The translations under genes were made by a program, and so were the position numbers. From Deltaproteobacteria bacterium (GTDB lineage Bacteria > Desulfobacterota > SM23-61), in the NCBI GenBank assembly GCA_026388915.1, contig JAPLIW010000285.1, positions 1 through 8,967 on the forward strand: a DNA stretch of 8,967 nucleotides, read 5' to 3'. How positions within the stretch are numbered: position 1 is the first letter of the stretch; each line of letters opens with the position of its first letter. The notes under the pieces are model-generated. The model saw only the letters and a list, made by a program, of their open reading frames with translations. It did no database searches and was not told the DNA's origin. Positions 6,775 to 8,967 of the stretch are shown here, in pieces.

Positions 6775-6840
6775 TGGAAATGAAAATCCGGCCCTCAGAA
6801 GACACAAGCGCTCCTTTGCTGGATGAATAAGGAGAGAAAG

Positions 6841-8814
6841 ATGCCGCCCGCTTTTGCAGGAAAAATCTTACACGTGAACTTGACCACCGGGGATATCGCC
6901 CAGAAGCCCCTGGATGAGGAGAAGGTGTTGAAATATCTGGGCGGTCGGGGATTCAATGCCCGCCTTCTCTGGGAGCTTGTGCCGCCGGGTGCGGACCCTC
7001 TCGGACCGGAGAACGTCCTGATTTTTGGAACCGGCACCCTGACCGGCACCTCTGCGCCCACTTCGGGGCGCACGACAGTGAGCTGCAAAGGGCCGGCCAC
7101 CGGGCTTTACCTGAAAACCAGCGTGGGGGGGCACTGGGGCGCCGAGCTGAAATTCGCCGGTTATGACTACCTGGTCATTGAAGGCCGGGCGGCGAAGCCC
7201 GTTTACCTGCTGATCCGGGACGGGGCGGTGGAAATCCGCGACGCGGCGGAATTGTGGGGCAAGGATGTTCGAGAAACCACCCGGTCGATCGAGCATGCCC
7301 TGGGGGATCCAGACGTCCAGGTGGCCTGCATCGGACCGGCCGGGGAGAACCGGGTGCTCTTCGCCTCCATCATGATGAATTACTACAACGCGGCTGCCCG
7401 CGGGGGAGTCGGGGCGGTCATGGGTTCCAAGAACCTGAAAGCCGTCGCCGTCCGAGGCCATGGGGGGATCCGCGTGGCGCGGCCGCAGGAATTCCGCCGG
7501 GCCGTCATGGAGGGCATCGAGGCCTCCTACCAGGACTTCAGCGCCAAAACCTCGTACCTTTACGGCACTTCCGCCAGCGTTGCGGTGATTAACGAGCTGG
7601 GCTCCTTCCCCAGTTTCAATTTCAGGAGCGGCCGGATCGACAACGCGGAAAAAATCAGCGGCCCCTACCTGGTGGAGGCGGGATATCTCAAGCGACGCAT
7701 GGGCTGCAATGCCTGCATCTTCAGCTGCCACCGGTATTGCGAGGTCGCCTCGGGGCCCTACGCGGGAGCGTACGGGGGAGGCCCGGAGTACGAGACCATG
7801 AGCGCCCTGGGGGCCGGTTGCGGGACCGTGGATGTGGAATTGGTCATCAAGGCCAACGAGCTTTGCAATATCTACGGGATGGACACGATCTCCGCCGGGA
7901 GCGTGGTCCAGTGGGCCATGGAAAGCTTCGAAAGAGGGGTCATTACGGAGAAGGATACCGGCGGGATCCAGTTGCATTGGGGAAAGCCGGAGGCGATCTT
8001 AGGTCTCCTAGAACAGGTCGCCCATTGCCGGGGATTCGGCGCCAGGCTGGCCGGCGGGGTCCGCCAGGCGGCGAAGAGCATCGGCCGGGGCTCTGAAAAG
8101 TGGGCCGTGGAAGCCAAGGGCCTGGAACAATCCCGGGTGGAAACACGGACTGCTTTTGGATACGCCCTGGCCTTCGCCGTGAATCCCCGCGGGCCCGACC
8201 ACCTTCACACCCAGGTTCTGGCCGAATTCGGCACCCGCCCCGGCGGACGGGCGCTGGTTGCCAAGATCACCGGGGACGAAAAGTATGCCTTTCCGCGCAC
8301 GCTGGAGAAACGGGCCGATATCGTCCGCTGGCATGAAGACTGCTATGCGGCCACGGATGCCGTCGGATTATGCTCATTCGCCACCACCGCCCGGTACGGG
8401 GTCACGCCTGAACTTCTGGCCCGAATGCTTTCCGCGGCGACCGGCGTTGATTCTTTCGAGTCGGAGAGTCTCCTGTTTGCAGGCCGAAGGATCATGAACC
8501 TGGAGAAAGCCTTCAATGTGCGGGAAGGGGCCACCCGCAAAGATGACCATCTGCCTCACCGTCTGATGAACGAGATCCTGGCTCCGCCATCCGGGAAAGG
8601 GGACGACCGGGCCGCTGCGGCCGCCGGCCGTCCAGACCCGGTCAAAGAGCAAATCAACTCCCGGGCCTACCTGGACCGGATGCTGGATGAGTACTACGAA
8701 CTTCACGGCTGGGACAAGGCCACCGGGCTTCCGCGGTGCAAGACCTTGGGTGATCTCGATCTTGGGGATGTTGCCGCGGAGCTGGATCGAATGGGGAAGC
8801 TGGCCAAGGATTGA
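6841..8814 (+). CDS. Aldehyde ferredoxin oxidoreductase (AOR) family tungsten/molybdenum enzyme
   Basis: This encodes a 657-residue cytoplasmic protein of full family length. The N-terminal pterin-binding domain begins with GKILHVNLTTGD and includes GGRGFNARLLWE (about 35-46), SGRTTVS and GGHWGAELKFAGYD. The [4Fe-4S] ligands are Cys289, Cys292 and Cys296 (CX2CX3C) and Cys511 in DAVGLC (506-511). These line up closely with Cys288/291/295/494 of Pyrococcus AOR. Glu316/Glu318 in GPEYE and His454 in RGPDHLH fall where the Pyrococcus enzyme has its active-site Glu and His. An additional Cys300 and an Ala-rich patch near 600 are noted. The start at 6841 has GGAG six bases upstream; the ATG at 6823 lacks a ribosome site. 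Likely chemistry is oxidation of an aldehyde to an acid, or the reverse, with ferredoxin; the same superfamily includes the benzoyl-CoA reductase subunit BamB, so the substrate is open. Confidence 0.95.
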   Translation: MPPAFAGKILHVNLTTGDIAQKPLDEEKVLKYLGGRGFNARLLWELVPPGADPLGPENVLIFGTGTLTGTSAPTSGRTTVSCKGPATGLYLKTSVGGHWGAELKFAGYDYLVIEGRAAKPVYLLIRDGAVEIRDAAELWGKDVRETTRSIEHALGDPDVQVACIGPAGENRVLFASIMMNYYNAAARGGVGAVMGSKNLKAVAVRGHGGIRVARPQEFRRAVMEGIEASYQDFSAKTSYLYGTSASVAVINELGSFPSFNFRSGRIDNAEKISGPYLVEAGYLKRRMGCNACIFSCHRYCEVASGPYAGAYGGGPEYETMSALGAGCGTVDVELVIKANELCNIYGMDTISAGSVVQWAMESFERGVITEKDTGGIQLHWGKPEAILGLLEQVAHCRGFGARLAGGVRQAAKSIGRGSEKWAVEAKGLEQSRVETRTAFGYALAFAVNPRGPDHLHTQVLAEFGTRPGGRALVAKITGDEKYAFPRTLEKRADIVRWHEDCYAATDAVGLCSFATTARYGVTPELLARMLSAATGVDSFESESLLFAGRRIMNLEKAFNVREGATRKDDHLPHRLMNEILAPPSGKGDDRAAAAAGRPDPVKEQINSRAYLDRMLDEYYELHGWDKATGLPRCKTLGDLDLGDVAAELDRMGKLAKD

Positions 8815-8853
8815 TTTAAAGAGCAAATGCAGGGGCAGGCGCATAAATCATCT

Positions 8854-8967
8854 ATGGAAAAGACTAACCGGTCCATAAGCGTCTCTCTGAAACTTTTCAA
8901 CCGGGCGTTCCCTGAGCGGATTTCCCTGGCATTGCCGCCGGGCGCCCTGGTGCGGGACCTCATGGCC
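8854..8967 (+). CDS. ThiS/MoaD-like sulfur-carrier protein, N-terminal fragment
   Basis: A reading frame starts 39 bp after the AOR stop and stays open to the window end, giving 38 residues. After a short polar lead, SISVSLKLFNRAFPERISL and LPPGALVRDLMA follow the beta-strand/turn/strand/helix opening typical of ubiquitin-like ThiS/MoaD proteins, in which ISVxL and LPxGxxVxDLL are conserved. The diagnostic C-terminal Gly-Gly lies outside the window. Small MoaD-like genes often accompany AOR genes, and would supply sulfur for the pterin dithiolene of the tungsten cofactor. The start is uncertain: ATG 8854 lacks a good ribosome site, and an in-frame ATG at 8827 preceded by AAAGAG would add nine residues. 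Confidence 0.68.
   Translation, partial: MEKTNRSISVSLKLFNRAFPERISLALPPGALVRDLMA

Noticed and set aside
6823..6840. ATG at 6823 as the AOR start, adding six residues.
   Set aside because: The bases upstream of 6823 carry no ribosome site, while GGAGAGAAAG stands directly before the ATG at 6841; the six residues would be encoded by that very site.

Overview
The window looks like a chromosomal stretch from an anaerobic or facultative bacterium of the broad Desulfobacterota (delta-proteobacterial) type. The grounds are GC-rich coding DNA with good Shine-Dalgarno sites, a branched-chain-amino-acid-type (Liv) ABC transporter, a tungsten aldehyde:ferredoxin oxidoreductase (AOR) family enzyme with its polyferredoxin, and short-period repeats in the gene gaps. 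The taxonomic guess is inference and no marker gene is present. All recognised genes are on the + strand.

Left part (1-2743): the end of livH, then livM, livG and livF, encoding the two permeases and two ATPases of a HAAT-family importer. livH/livM overlap by 8 bp and livG/livF by 4 bp. livM and livG are instead separated by 148 bp holding a striking inverted repeat built from 10-bp units. No periplasmic binding protein gene is in the window, so the substrate cannot be named; amino acids, other short acids and aromatic acids are all known for this family.

Middle (2744-5018): a UPF0173 metallo-beta-lactamase-fold hydrolase with a complete metal-ligand set, then a 309-bp AT-richer gap with heptamer repeats and a good sigma70-like promoter, then a D-2-hydroxyacid dehydrogenase family oxidoreductase that appears to be a separate transcription unit.

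Right part (5019-8967): a compact redox operon. It encodes an NADPH-dependent-FMN-reductase/iron-sulfur-flavoprotein-like protein, a flavin-reductase-like split-barrel protein, a small ferredoxin with sixteen cysteines arranged for four [4Fe-4S] clusters, a full-length AOR-family tungsten/molybdenum enzyme, and the start of a ThiS/MoaD-like sulfur-carrier gene cut by the window end. Ferredoxin plus AOR resembles the AorA/AorB core of bacterial AOR complexes. The two flavin proteins stand where an AorC-type FAD subunit might be expected and could link the enzyme to nicotinamide or free flavin pools. The MoaD-like protein would help make the pterin cofactor. This module is the most interesting system in the window. 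Its parts belong to known families; the combination and the electron path are inference.
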